A DNA stretch of 64,000 nucleotides from Armatimonadota bacterium (GTDB lineage: Bacteria > Armatimonadota > Fimbriimonadia > Fimbriimonadales > Fimbriimonadaceae). Made by a program: the position numbers and the translations under genes. The stretch covers positions 248,001 to 312,000 of the forward strand of contig JADFMN010000001.1 in the NCBI GenBank assembly GCA_022563855.1, read 5' to 3'. The stretch's first letter is position 1, and every line of letters begins with the position of its first letter. The notes beneath the pieces are model-generated. The model had not been told where the DNA came from and did no database searches. It worked only from the letters and a program-made list of their open reading frames with translations. Positions 51,793 through 59,611 of this stretch are shown in pieces.

Positions 51793-52110
51793 TCACTTGC
51801 TCGATGAGGCAACGTCAATCACTCGGCCGTTGTCAAACGACACGATGGTCTTCTTGCCGTCTGCCTGCACATAAGACCATGCGTCCATTTCGTCCCATGA
51901 TGAAGGCATTGTTCTACTAGGCTCACCTAGGATGTCGCGCACCTCTTGTTCTGACATGCCTAGTTGTACCCCCGACTCGCCGCCGTCCGAAAGCTGAGCG
52001 TTGGAACCGGCGCCAGAGCCAGACGAGCCACCGTCATCGGACGAGTTGCAACCGACTGCGATCATTAAGAAAACACCGAGTACGGCGAGTCCTGCTCCGA
52101 GTTTTTTCAT
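51793..52110 (-). CDS. SmpA/OmlA-like lipoprotein, array member 5
   Basis: A 105-aa member with a Gly/Ser linker (DDGGSSGSGAGSNAQLSDGG) and domain VQLGMSEQEVRDILGEPSRT, ending IVSFDNGRVIDVASSSK. It is the most divergent mature domain of the set. Its 5' flank, with TACAAT 8 nt before the ATG and the downstream GGTGGTGTACAAT region, is shared word for word with member 8. Confidence 0.82.
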   Translation of the reverse strand: MKKLGAGLAVLGVFLMIAVGCNSSDDGGSSGSGAGSNAQLSDGGESGVQLGMSEQEVRDILGEPSRTMPSSWDEMDAWSYVQADGKKTIVSFDNGRVIDVASSSK

Positions 52111-52152
52111 AGGACTGTATTGTACACCACCGTTCCTTGGCCACTGGTTGAA

Positions 52153-52482
52153 CTACCGTTTCCTAGAAGTCATCCGCGAGGCTGTCACTTTGCCATCCAC
52201 GAGCGTGACCGATATGTCTGCCACATAGATGTTCGCGTATTCAAATCGAATAGTTCCTTCACCCATGTTCATCCTGTCAGTCGGCTCGCCGAGCAAGTCG
52301 ATGACCTCCTGTTCTGTCATGCCAAGCTTAAACTGCCTTGCGTAATCATCTAGATTCTGTGCCGTGCCGACCAATCTATCGTCGGCAGGAGAACTGTCAT
52401 TGGCGGACGAGCTGTCGTTGCAACCGACTGCGATCATTAAGAAAACGCCAAGTACCGCGAATCCTGCTCCGAGTTTTTTCAT
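52153..52482 (-). CDS. SmpA/OmlA-like lipoprotein, array member 6
   Basis: A 109-aa member with the linker SSSANDSSPADDRLVGTAQN and domain FKLGMTEQEVIDLLGEPTDR. It ends ADISVTLVDGKVTASRMTSR. It is nearly identical to member 9 (53392-53721) across linker, domain and the 3' flank. This pairing, together with members 4/7 and 5/8 flanks, shows duplication of a block of about 1.2 kb. TACAAT lies 8 nt before the ATG. Confidence 0.83.
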   Translation of the reverse strand: MKKLGAGFAVLGVFLMIAVGCNDSSSANDSSPADDRLVGTAQNLDDYARQFKLGMTEQEVIDLLGEPTDRMNMGEGTIRFEYANIYVADISVTLVDGKVTASRMTSRKR

Positions 52483-52567
52483 GGGGCTTTATTGTACACG
52501 GTCGCCGCGTGAGTGGAATAAGCGCGCGCGCTCACCCCAGCCCTCCCGTTCGCAAGACGGCAGACTG

Positions 52568-52912
52568 TCATTGGGGCTTGCCGTCAATCGACGGAAGATA
52601 AGGCACTTTGCCGTCCACGAACCCGACTATCGTTTGTATGCCTCCGTCGGTGTCGTATACCCAAGCCGCCGCATTGGGGTCCCCCGTTGGCAACAACAGC
52701 TTAGGCTCGCCGAGCAAGTCTCGAACCTGCTGTTCTGTCATACCGATCTGCACCTGTCTTACCAGGGCGTTCGATACCGGTACGCTGGAATTTGCGCCGC
52801 CGGTGGAAATTGCGCTTCCGGAGGACGAGCTGTCATTGGCGGACGAGTTGCAACCGACTGCGATCATCAAGAAAACACCAAGCACGGCGAAGATTGCTCC
52901 TAGCTTTTTCAT
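52568..52912 (-). CDS. SmpA/OmlA-like lipoprotein, array member 7
   Basis: Twin of member 4: 114 aa, linker SSSSGSAISTGGANSSVPVS, domain VQIGMTEQQVRDLLGEPKLL, and end IVGFVDGKVPYLPSIDGKPQ. Differences are mainly in the linker and in two C-terminal positions, while the GMTEQQVRDLLGEP core is identical, suggesting constraint on the core. TACAAT lies 8 nt before the ATG. Confidence 0.83.
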   Translation of the reverse strand: MKKLGAIFAVLGVFLMIAVGCNSSANDSSSSGSAISTGGANSSVPVSNALVRQVQIGMTEQQVRDLLGEPKLLLPTGDPNAAAWVYDTDGGIQTIVGFVDGKVPYLPSIDGKPQ

Positions 52913-52998
52913 GGGGCTTCATTGTACACGCTCGCCGCGTGAGTGGCATAACCGTGCGCGCTCACCCCGGTTCTTCCTGTCCGCAGGACAGCAGATGC

Positions 52999-53349
52999 TT
53001 ATCGGGGGTTGTTTCCAATCTGAGGAAGCTCACCCACTTTGCCGTCCAGGAAGGAAACCACCGATCCGTCATTCGCGCCAGAGCCCCACGTGTACATCCA
53101 GCCCGCATGCCTCGGATCCTTCATTGGCAACTTTCTATCAGGTTCACCGAGCAACTCGCGGACCTCCTGTTCCGTCATACCGACCTGCACCTGTAACACC
53201 AAGGCCTCCGTTGCCTGAATGTTGGACGTCGAGCCGCCCGTGGAATTTCCGCCGTCGGAGGACGAGCTGTCATTACCGGACGAGTTGCAACCGACTGCGA
53301 TCATTAAGAAAACGCCAAGCGCGGCGAGTCCTGCTCCGAGTTTTTTCAT
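52999..53349 (-). CDS. SmpA/OmlA-like lipoprotein, array member 8
   Basis: At 116 aa it is the longest. Linker SSSSDGGNSTGGSTSNIQAT resembles members 4 and 7; domain VQVGMTEQEVRELLGEPDRK; then HAGWMYTWGSGANDGSVVSF and DGKVGELPQIGNNPR. Its 5' flank matches that of member 5, so the unit is a mosaic, consistent with unequal crossing-over or gene conversion in the array. TACAAT lies 8 nt before the ATG. Confidence 0.83.
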   Translation of the reverse strand: MKKLGAGLAALGVFLMIAVGCNSSGNDSSSSDGGNSTGGSTSNIQATEALVLQVQVGMTEQEVRELLGEPDRKLPMKDPRHAGWMYTWGSGANDGSVVSFLDGKVGELPQIGNNPR

Positions 53350-53391
53350 AGGACTGTATTGTACACCACCGTTCCTTGGCCACTGGTTGAA

Positions 53392-53721
53392 CTACCGTTT
53401 CCTAGAAGTCATCTCCGAGGCTGTCATTTTGCCGTCCACGAACGTGACCGATATGTCTGCTTTATAAATGTTCGTGTATTCAAATCGCTCCCTTCCGTCA
53501 CCCATGTTCATCCTGTCAGTCGGCTCGCCGAGCAAGGCGATGATCTCCTGTTCTGTCATGCCAAACGCAAGCCCTTTTGCGTAATCATTTAAATTCTGTG
53601 CAGTGCCGACCAATCTATCGTCGGCAGGCGAACTGTCATTGGCGGACGAGCTGTCGTTGCAACCGACAGCCATTATTAAGACAATGCCAAGCGCGGCGAG
53701 TCCTGCTCCTAGTTTTTTCAT
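53392..53721 (-). CDS. SmpA/OmlA-like lipoprotein, array member 9
   Basis: The promoter-proximal end of the array; twin of member 6 with 109 aa. The linker SSSANDSSPADDRLVGTAQN is unchanged, the domain reads LAFGMTEQEIIALLGEPTDR, and the last strands are ADISVTFVDGKMTASEMTSR. Substitutions are concentrated around the GMTEQ core, unlike the 4/7 pair, suggesting functional divergence. TACAAT lies 8 nt before the ATG. Upstream is the 162-bp inverted-repeat element. Confidence 0.83.
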   Translation of the reverse strand: MKKLGAGLAALGIVLIMAVGCNDSSSANDSSPADDRLVGTAQNLNDYAKGLAFGMTEQEIIALLGEPTDRMNMGDGRERFEYTNIYKADISVTFVDGKMTASEMTSRKR

Positions 53722-53765
53722 GGGACTTTATTGTACACGGTCGCCGTGTGAGTGCCAGCACTGTA

Positions 53766-53927
53766 CATGCCTCAGGACGGGCAAGCGGGAGGCGATCGTA
53801 CGGCACATATCACGTCCGGAGGCTTCGAGCTTTCGACCTCGGGCATAGCAGTCGGATGGCACCGCTTAAGCCTCAGGACGTGGCAGGAGTCACGCAGTAA
53901 CTTGCGCCTAGCCCGTCCTGATGCATG
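53766..53927. mobile_element. 162-bp non-autonomous element with 16-bp inverted ends, copy 2
   Basis: CATGCCTCAGGACGGG (53766-53781) and CCCGTCCTGATGCATG (53912-53927) form inverted ends with one mismatch. Subterminal arms ACGTCCGGAGGCTT and AAGCCTCAGGACGT repeat the nested design of the copy at 11628-11773; the interior sequence between arms differs. Confidence 0.65.
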
Positions 53928-54062
53928 CAAAACCAAAGTCTGCGACTGGCACGAACCCCCAATCGCGCTCCTTTCCTTCGATCCGCTCAGGACAGGCTCG
54001 CTCAGGATGACGATTGGGGGTTCTGACCATCGGCGCCGCTGTTTTCCGGCGTTCGGACGGAA

Positions 54063-54170
54063 CCTCCATCCCCCAACCCCTCCTTTCCTTCGTCAAGCTC
54101 AGGACAGGCTCGCTCAGGACGGGCTTTCCTCCTCCCGTCCGCTTCGCTGCCTGCAAGAGGAAGGGGGCTC
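54063..54170. repeat. 109-bp dispersed repeat, copy 2
   Basis: Partner of 12815-12923. Two further CTCAGGACAGGCTCGCTCAGGA cores occur just upstream at 53985-54010 in inverted context with ATTGGGGGTTC. The region 53928-54240 holds no gene. Confidence 0.75.
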
Positions 54171-54240
54171 CGCACTCACTCCTATCCTACGCCGGGTGAA
54201 ACGAGTGGTTGATACCGCTCGAACCGGCCCATAATGGTGT

Positions 54241-56454
54241 ATGCGTCGTTGGTGTACGGCTCTGCTCCTGGTCTTGCTGTCGGCGGTCGCTATCGGCCAG
54301 TTGCCGACGGCCCCGAACGACCACACCAAGGATTACGAGAAGCTGATCGGCGACGCGAAGGCGATCCCGCGGCTTGGCACTGGCAGCAACGTGATCATCG
54401 CCGGGCCGGACGCGTTCGCGCTGGTCACGGCCAACTCGGTCGGCAATACGGCGGCCATCGTGGGCGCAAGCCGATACGGTCTTGGGCTGGCGGTCGTCTT
54501 CGGAAACACTCCCTACTTGGGCCGCCAGGGCCTCAACGACAAGACCATCGCCGGCTTGATAGATCGGATTATCAGGTTCGGCCTCAAGCAGCAGCGCGAA
54601 CCGCGAATCGCGGTCTACAACTCTCCCGGCCTGCTCGCGTCGCTCACGGACGCCGGTTACTTGGCGAAAGAGTTCAAGGGAGTCGACTGGACGAAAGACT
54701 TAAAGTTCTATGACGCCGTACTGACCTCAAACATCGTGGTCGGTAACGGACGGGACATCAATGCGCTACGCGAGTACATACGGACCGGAGGAACTTTCCT
54801 CGCGGCGGGAAACGGGTGGCAGTGGCAGCGCCAGAATCCGACGCGGCTCCTGTGGGCCAACAACCATATCAACGCCGTGCTGAATCAGGCGGGGCTCGTG
54901 CTTGGCCAAAAACCAGTCTACGCAATCCGAAACATCGTGCCTGCCGACGTCGCGAACACGCACAGCCAGATGGCGCTCAAGCGGCTCGTCGAGCACCGCG
55001 ACCGGAAAGTCAAGCTCAACGATCAGCAGTTGAGACAGTACTCCGGGATTCTGATGGATGCGCTCAAAGACGTCAGCCCGTACGACGTTTTTGTGCGTCG
55101 GCAGCTTGAGAACGTCCTCGAGTACGTCAACACGCGCATCGTGCCGACGGAAGCCAAGCCGCTGCTGGTCTCCAAACCGCTCGAACGACTTTCGCTGTAT
55201 CAGAACTTCTTGAACGACAGCAGCCTGTCCGCTGCGGAGGTCACTTCCCACGCGGCCGCGCGCGAGTTTCCCGGCACCGTGCCCCGCCGGGCTCCGCGGG
55301 TGAACCGCGCCGTTTTGATGGACTCCGGGATCCCAGGGTGGTCGAGCACGGGGCTGTACGCCAACGCCGGAGACCGCATCACCATCACGCTCGCAGCCAG
55401 CCTTGTCAAGAAGGGAATCAAACTGAGAATCGGGGCTCACACGGATCAGCTTTGGCTTTTGAACAGTTGGAAGCGGCACCCGGTCGTCAGTCGCGAATAC
55501 GCCCTCGACAAAACGGACGTCGAAGTCCGAAGCGCGTTCGGCGGGCTGATCTACGTCGTCGTTCCGGGCGCGAGGGGGCTTCCGGCGTTCTCCGTCGAGA
55601 TCGACGGCGCCGTCCCTGCTCCGTTCTTCAAAATCGGCACGACCTCTAAAGAAGAGTGGATCACGACGATTCGCGATCTCCCTGCGCCGTGGGCGGAGCT
55701 GGAGGCGAACAACATTGTGCTTACCGTGCCGAGCGAAGTCGTTCGAGAGCTGGACGACCCGCAGGACCTGCTCAACTTCTGGGATAGCGTGATGGCGAAG
55801 TACGCCGAGCTTTCGACCCGGCCGTTGCCCACAAGGAAGCAACGCATGGTCTGCGACGTGCAGATTTCTGCTGGTTATATGCACTCCGGGTATCCGATCA
55901 TGATGTGGATGGATCAGCCGGAAAACCTTGTCAGTATTCATCTTTCCGACAAAGGTCCGCGCGATAACTGGGGGTTCTGGCACGAGCTTGGCCACAACTT
56001 CCAGCATCCGGATTGGACGTTTGTCGGCACGACGGAGGTGACGTGCAACCTTTACAGCATGTACGTCTTGGACACCGTTTTTGGAACCGACCCGATGACC
56101 GCCGCTCAGTACGACGTTGCGAAACTGCGCGAGTTCTTGGACGCCGGAGCGAGCTTCAATCAGTGGAAGCGCGAGCCGTTCCTCGCGCTGATGTTATACG
56201 CGCAGCTTCAGTCCGAGTTTGGGTGGGATGCGTTCAAGAAGGTGTTCGAAGTGTATCGGCGGCTGCCTAATACCGAGCGTCCGAAGAACGACGCGCAGAA
56301 GCGTGACCAGTGGATGGTGCGGTTCTCCAGGGCGGTCGGTCGAAACCTCGGGCCGTTCTTCATGGCGTGGGGCATTCCCGTGACCGATTCTGCGCGGCGC
56401 TCGATCTCCGGACTGCCGATCTGGATGCCCGAAGACCTGGGGTCAATGAACTAG
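54241..56454 (+). CDS. Exported M60-family (enhancin-like) metallopeptidase
   Basis: A 737-aa exported protein: signal peptide MRRWCTALLLVLLSAVAIGQ. The N-terminal 230 residues form a glutamine-amidotransferase-like domain (NVIIAGPDAFALVTANSVGN, GGTFLAAGNGWQWQ), as in TCAF-type proteins. A middle beta domain (YANAGDRITITLAASLVKKG) leads to the M60 catalytic domain with GFWHELGHNFQHPDW (HExxH at residues 581-585) and a downstream Glu for zinc in the following helix. M60 peptidases cleave mucin-type or other glycoproteins. The order matches M60-containing proteins of animals and bacteria. The next gene starts directly after the stop. Confidence 0.9.
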   Translation: MRRWCTALLLVLLSAVAIGQLPTAPNDHTKDYEKLIGDAKAIPRLGTGSNVIIAGPDAFALVTANSVGNTAAIVGASRYGLGLAVVFGNTPYLGRQGLNDKTIAGLIDRIIRFGLKQQREPRIAVYNSPGLLASLTDAGYLAKEFKGVDWTKDLKFYDAVLTSNIVVGNGRDINALREYIRTGGTFLAAGNGWQWQRQNPTRLLWANNHINAVLNQAGLVLGQKPVYAIRNIVPADVANTHSQMALKRLVEHRDRKVKLNDQQLRQYSGILMDALKDVSPYDVFVRRQLENVLEYVNTRIVPTEAKPLLVSKPLERLSLYQNFLNDSSLSAAEVTSHAAAREFPGTVPRRAPRVNRAVLMDSGIPGWSSTGLYANAGDRITITLAASLVKKGIKLRIGAHTDQLWLLNSWKRHPVVSREYALDKTDVEVRSAFGGLIYVVVPGARGLPAFSVEIDGAVPAPFFKIGTTSKEEWITTIRDLPAPWAELEANNIVLTVPSEVVRELDDPQDLLNFWDSVMAKYAELSTRPLPTRKQRMVCDVQISAGYMHSGYPIMMWMDQPENLVSIHLSDKGPRDNWGFWHELGHNFQHPDWTFVGTTEVTCNLYSMYVLDTVFGTDPMTAAQYDVAKLREFLDAGASFNQWKREPFLALMLYAQLQSEFGWDAFKKVFEVYRRLPNTERPKNDAQKRDQWMVRFSRAVGRNLGPFFMAWGIPVTDSARRSISGLPIWMPEDLGSMN

Positions 56455-56907
56455 ATGAGTGATAGAACGGATGATCTTCTCGAAAGAGAGTTGGGCAAAC
56501 TCGGTGCTATTGGTGGCATAGCCGGCGGCGCCGTTGGATCCCTAGCAGGAGCGGCAGGCGCAAGAATCGCTGCAAGATTTCTCCCGACGGAGCAGTACGA
56601 ACAAGAGCTGCATTTGCAGAGACCGGCGGATGCTGTTCTTAGGCAAGCATTCACACTTCTGTCTAGCCAAGGACAGATCATAGACGAAGACGAGAGCGAT
56701 CGATCTGAGCAACCAAAAATATCCGCTGTTGTCGGGTCTGGAGCCTTGAACATGAATCCAACGATACTGAGCATTGCGGTCGTTGATTGGAACACAGAAT
56801 CCTGCACAATTTTGGTTTTCGCCGCTGCAAAAGAAGGACTGATCAAGCAGAAGACAGCAGAGAAAGCAGTGCACCGCTTCGTCAACCTTCTTAGACCAGG
56901 TAGCTGA
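56455..56907 (+). CDS. Uncharacterised protein with Gly/Ala-rich hydrophobic segment
   Basis: A 150-aa protein starting at the base after the M60 stop, so co-translated with it. Residues 15-42 are Gly/Ala-rich and hydrophobic (GAIGGIAGGAVGSLAGAAGA), like glycine-zipper membrane segments. The rest (DAVLRQAFTLLSSQGQIIDE, then TILSIAVVDWNTESCTILVF) is an alpha/beta domain. There is no signal peptide. Family unknown; a membrane-associated accessory of the peptidase is possible. Confidence 0.7.
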   Translation: MSDRTDDLLERELGKLGAIGGIAGGAVGSLAGAAGARIAARFLPTEQYEQELHLQRPADAVLRQAFTLLSSQGQIIDEDESDRSEQPKISAVVGSGALNMNPTILSIAVVDWNTESCTILVFAAAKEGLIKQKTAEKAVHRFVNLLRPGS

Positions 56908-56908
56908 C

Positions 56909-59608
56909 TTAACCGCCAGGCTCGTACCAATTTGCGACCGCTCGAACCGTTGCGACCGGATCGCTCTTCAAGCTCAGGAAGTCAGCTCTGTAGGCGTCTG
57001 GGCAGCGTCCCTCCAGACGAATGAGGCATTCAATCCTCACGCCCGGTCGCGGGTCGATCAACATCCCACCGATCTTCGCAAGGTCTTCGTCAGCGCCTAG
57101 CGCGGCCAGAAGCTCAAGGCCGATCCTCACGCGGAACTCGTCCGTGCGCGCAGCGAAAGTGTTCCCTATCGATCGCGCGTCGTCTGGGAACAAGGCCAAC
57201 AGACCGAGCGCGGACTTGCGCACCAGCAAATCCGAATGCGTCAGAAGCGCCTGAGCCGTTCCGAGAGATTGCTTGTCGCCGATTTGCCGCAAAGACACGA
57301 TTGCGGAGCGAACGAGCAGAGCTTCTCCCGACCTGCAGAGCGCCATCAACGCTGGCACTGCGGCCGTTGCCTTCAGCACTCCTGCCGCTGCGACCGCTGC
57401 ACGGCGCAAAGTCGGTTTCTTGAACAGCGACGGCAAGACCGATCCGAAGTCCGTCACGCGCGCGTCTGACGCGATTCTGATCAAGGGGAGCATCTCCTGA
57501 TCCGTGGCGTTGAACGCCTTCACGCCGACCAGCCGAACTCCTTCTTCTCCAAGAGCTTTGACGACGTGGACGAACGCGCGGATGTGCAGTCGATTTGCCG
57601 TAGCAAGGCGATTGTCGAGCATCCAAGCAAGCGCTGGCGATCCTATCGCTACAAGCGCGTCCAGGCTCTCGGCCACCTCGTCTTGCGCGGTACCGACGCC
57701 CCACTGAGTCGCCTTGTCGTAAATCGTCGCGATCTCCTGCTCGGAGGGCATTTGCCGGGAGCCGGGCACGATCACGCTGGCCTCAGTATCGATCACGACT
57801 TCGATCTCGTCGGGAATGATCAGCGCGCGATCAAGCGCAACGCCCCAACTCGCCGTCGCGTATGCCGTCCCATCCTCAAGGCCGAACTTGTAAATGTCCG
57901 TACCGTTGAGATCGACGAACACGCCGAGCGAGCCTGAGCCCCGCGCAGGGTTTCCTTTGCCGGGTGGGCCGTGATACCTGTCGATTCCGTCCGCGTCCAC
58001 GAAAATCCCGAGTCCGTTCGCGTTGCCAAGCCCCGGCGTGCTGTCGCGGCTGGCGAAGATATCGTCGCCGGCGCGGTCGAGCAGGAACGCAACCCCGTAG
58101 TCGTGCCCGATCGCGTGCGCCGCTCCGACTTTCACGACGTACGCGTCGTGCCCGCTGAGGTCGAAAAGGTACGCCGCGCACATGTGCATCGCGCTCGACT
58201 GGCAGTAGTGGTGGCCGGTGTACGTGTCGTTTCCGCTCGCGTCGTAGAGCGAGCCGAGCGAGAACCAGTAGGATGCGGCCTGCTGGTACGTCTCGCCGAG
58301 GTAGAAGTCGTCACCGGCGAAATCCGTGAGCAGCCCGACGCCTCCGCTGATGCCGCCCGTGTCCTCGCGGTACCCCATCGCAAAACCTTGGGCGAACGAG
58401 TAGTGCGCGGTCGCGAAGAGCGGCGAGTTGAGGATCAGGCCTCCTGCGCGGTACTCGTCTGTGCCGCCGCGGTCGACAATCCATCCGAGGCCAGCGGTTC
58501 TTGCTGCGCCCTGGCCGTACAGCGCGACGTGGTACTTGTCCGCGCCGTCGGTATCGACCAGCAGTCCGATGCCGAACAGCCCGAACCCCTGCGACAGCGT
58601 GTGCGAGCGGTAGACGTCGTTGCCGCCCTTCTTCTGCAACGCTCCCACGCCTGCCAGACCGGCTCCAAACGTGAGCGATCCGCCAGTGAAGGTGTCGTCG
58701 CCGCCCTCATCGTACGCGAGCCCAACGCCGAGGATAGCAGCGCCGATGCTCAGATCGCCGACGTCGTATCTGTCGTTGCCCGCGAGGTCGATTAGCACGG
58801 ACGCGTACCCTGCGCCTGCGCCGTGCCGGCCGACGTACGTGTCGTTGCCGCCCAGGTCGATGGTCAGCACGGCGTCGGTCGCTGTGTGCACATCGTCGCC
58901 TCTACCAGCCAGTACGACCGCCATACCGCCCAGCTTGAAACGGACGATGCCCTCAACGTCGGAAGATGCAGCGTGCAGCCGAGGGATCTCCCGTTCCACT
59001 GCCTCGCTCAGACGGGCAGCCGCTGATCGGATCGCCACCAGATCGACTTTGTCGAGCAGCGCCAGAATCTCGTCTTGCTTTGCGGTCGCAGACTGAACGA
59101 AGCTAAAGCTGACCGTCGGCTCTTCGACAGCCCACACCGGCAGCGACTCGATCAGCAAGCGTCGCTCAACCTCGGTCAACCCTCGCATCGCACGCTTGAT
59201 CTCCATGTTCGCAGAGTTGATCCAGTTTGCCAGCGTGAGTATCGGACCTCGCAGATCTTCCGGCAGGTCCGGCAGACCGGCTATCGGCGGATCGTGCTGA
59301 ATCGACCCGATCGGCTCCTCGAAAACACGCCCCATGGCGACCGCAAGCAGATCTGAAACCGTCCCTCCAGCGCCGCTGTGCAGACCCATCAGTTCGTCTG
59401 CAAACGCTAACGGCGAGTCGATGGCGCGGTCGATGATCGCCATCCGGTAACGGTCTGTGAACGGCTTGCGCTCAAAGTTGAGATCGCTCAGACGCATGTT
59501 CCCAACGAAAAGGGCCTCCTCGATCCCCGCCTTTTCAACGTCTGTAAGCTGTCCAAGCGCAGAGCAGGCCAGAGCCAGAGTCAGGATCAAGCAGCGAAAC
59601 CGATGCAT
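56909..59608 (-). CDS. Large exported protein with aspartate/glycine beta-roll repeats and HEAT repeats
   Basis: An 899-aa exported protein (signal MHRFRCLILTLALACSALGQ). Residues 1-220 are helical. Residues 230-600 contain about a dozen irregular units around DxxGNDxY or DxxGxDxY (LTIDLGGNDTYVGRHGAGAG, LIDLAGNDRYDVGDL, YDEGGDDTFTGG), resembling a calcium-binding beta roll/helix though not the strict RTX nonapeptide. Residues 690-890 are HEAT-type helical pairs (AAGVLKATAAVPALMALCRS). It is the last gene of a tight minus-strand series (gaps 7 and 3 bp) after a VanZ-like and an ApgM-like protein. Function unknown; surface or periplasmic scaffold likely. Confidence 0.82.
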   Translation of the reverse strand: MHRFRCLILTLALACSALGQLTDVEKAGIEEALFVGNMRLSDLNFERKPFTDRYRMAIIDRAIDSPLAFADELMGLHSGAGGTVSDLLAVAMGRVFEEPIGSIQHDPPIAGLPDLPEDLRGPILTLANWINSANMEIKRAMRGLTEVERRLLIESLPVWAVEEPTVSFSFVQSATAKQDEILALLDKVDLVAIRSAAARLSEAVEREIPRLHAASSDVEGIVRFKLGGMAVVLAGRGDDVHTATDAVLTIDLGGNDTYVGRHGAGAGYASVLIDLAGNDRYDVGDLSIGAAILGVGLAYDEGGDDTFTGGSLTFGAGLAGVGALQKKGGNDVYRSHTLSQGFGLFGIGLLVDTDGADKYHVALYGQGAARTAGLGWIVDRGGTDEYRAGGLILNSPLFATAHYSFAQGFAMGYREDTGGISGGVGLLTDFAGDDFYLGETYQQAASYWFSLGSLYDASGNDTYTGHHYCQSSAMHMCAAYLFDLSGHDAYVVKVGAAHAIGHDYGVAFLLDRAGDDIFASRDSTPGLGNANGLGIFVDADGIDRYHGPPGKGNPARGSGSLGVFVDLNGTDIYKFGLEDGTAYATASWGVALDRALIIPDEIEVVIDTEASVIVPGSRQMPSEQEIATIYDKATQWGVGTAQDEVAESLDALVAIGSPALAWMLDNRLATANRLHIRAFVHVVKALGEEGVRLVGVKAFNATDQEMLPLIRIASDARVTDFGSVLPSLFKKPTLRRAAVAAAGVLKATAAVPALMALCRSGEALLVRSAIVSLRQIGDKQSLGTAQALLTHSDLLVRKSALGLLALFPDDARSIGNTFAARTDEFRVRIGLELLAALGADEDLAKIGGMLIDPRPGVRIECLIRLEGRCPDAYRADFLSLKSDPVATVRAVANWYEPGG

Positions 59609-59611
59609 GCC

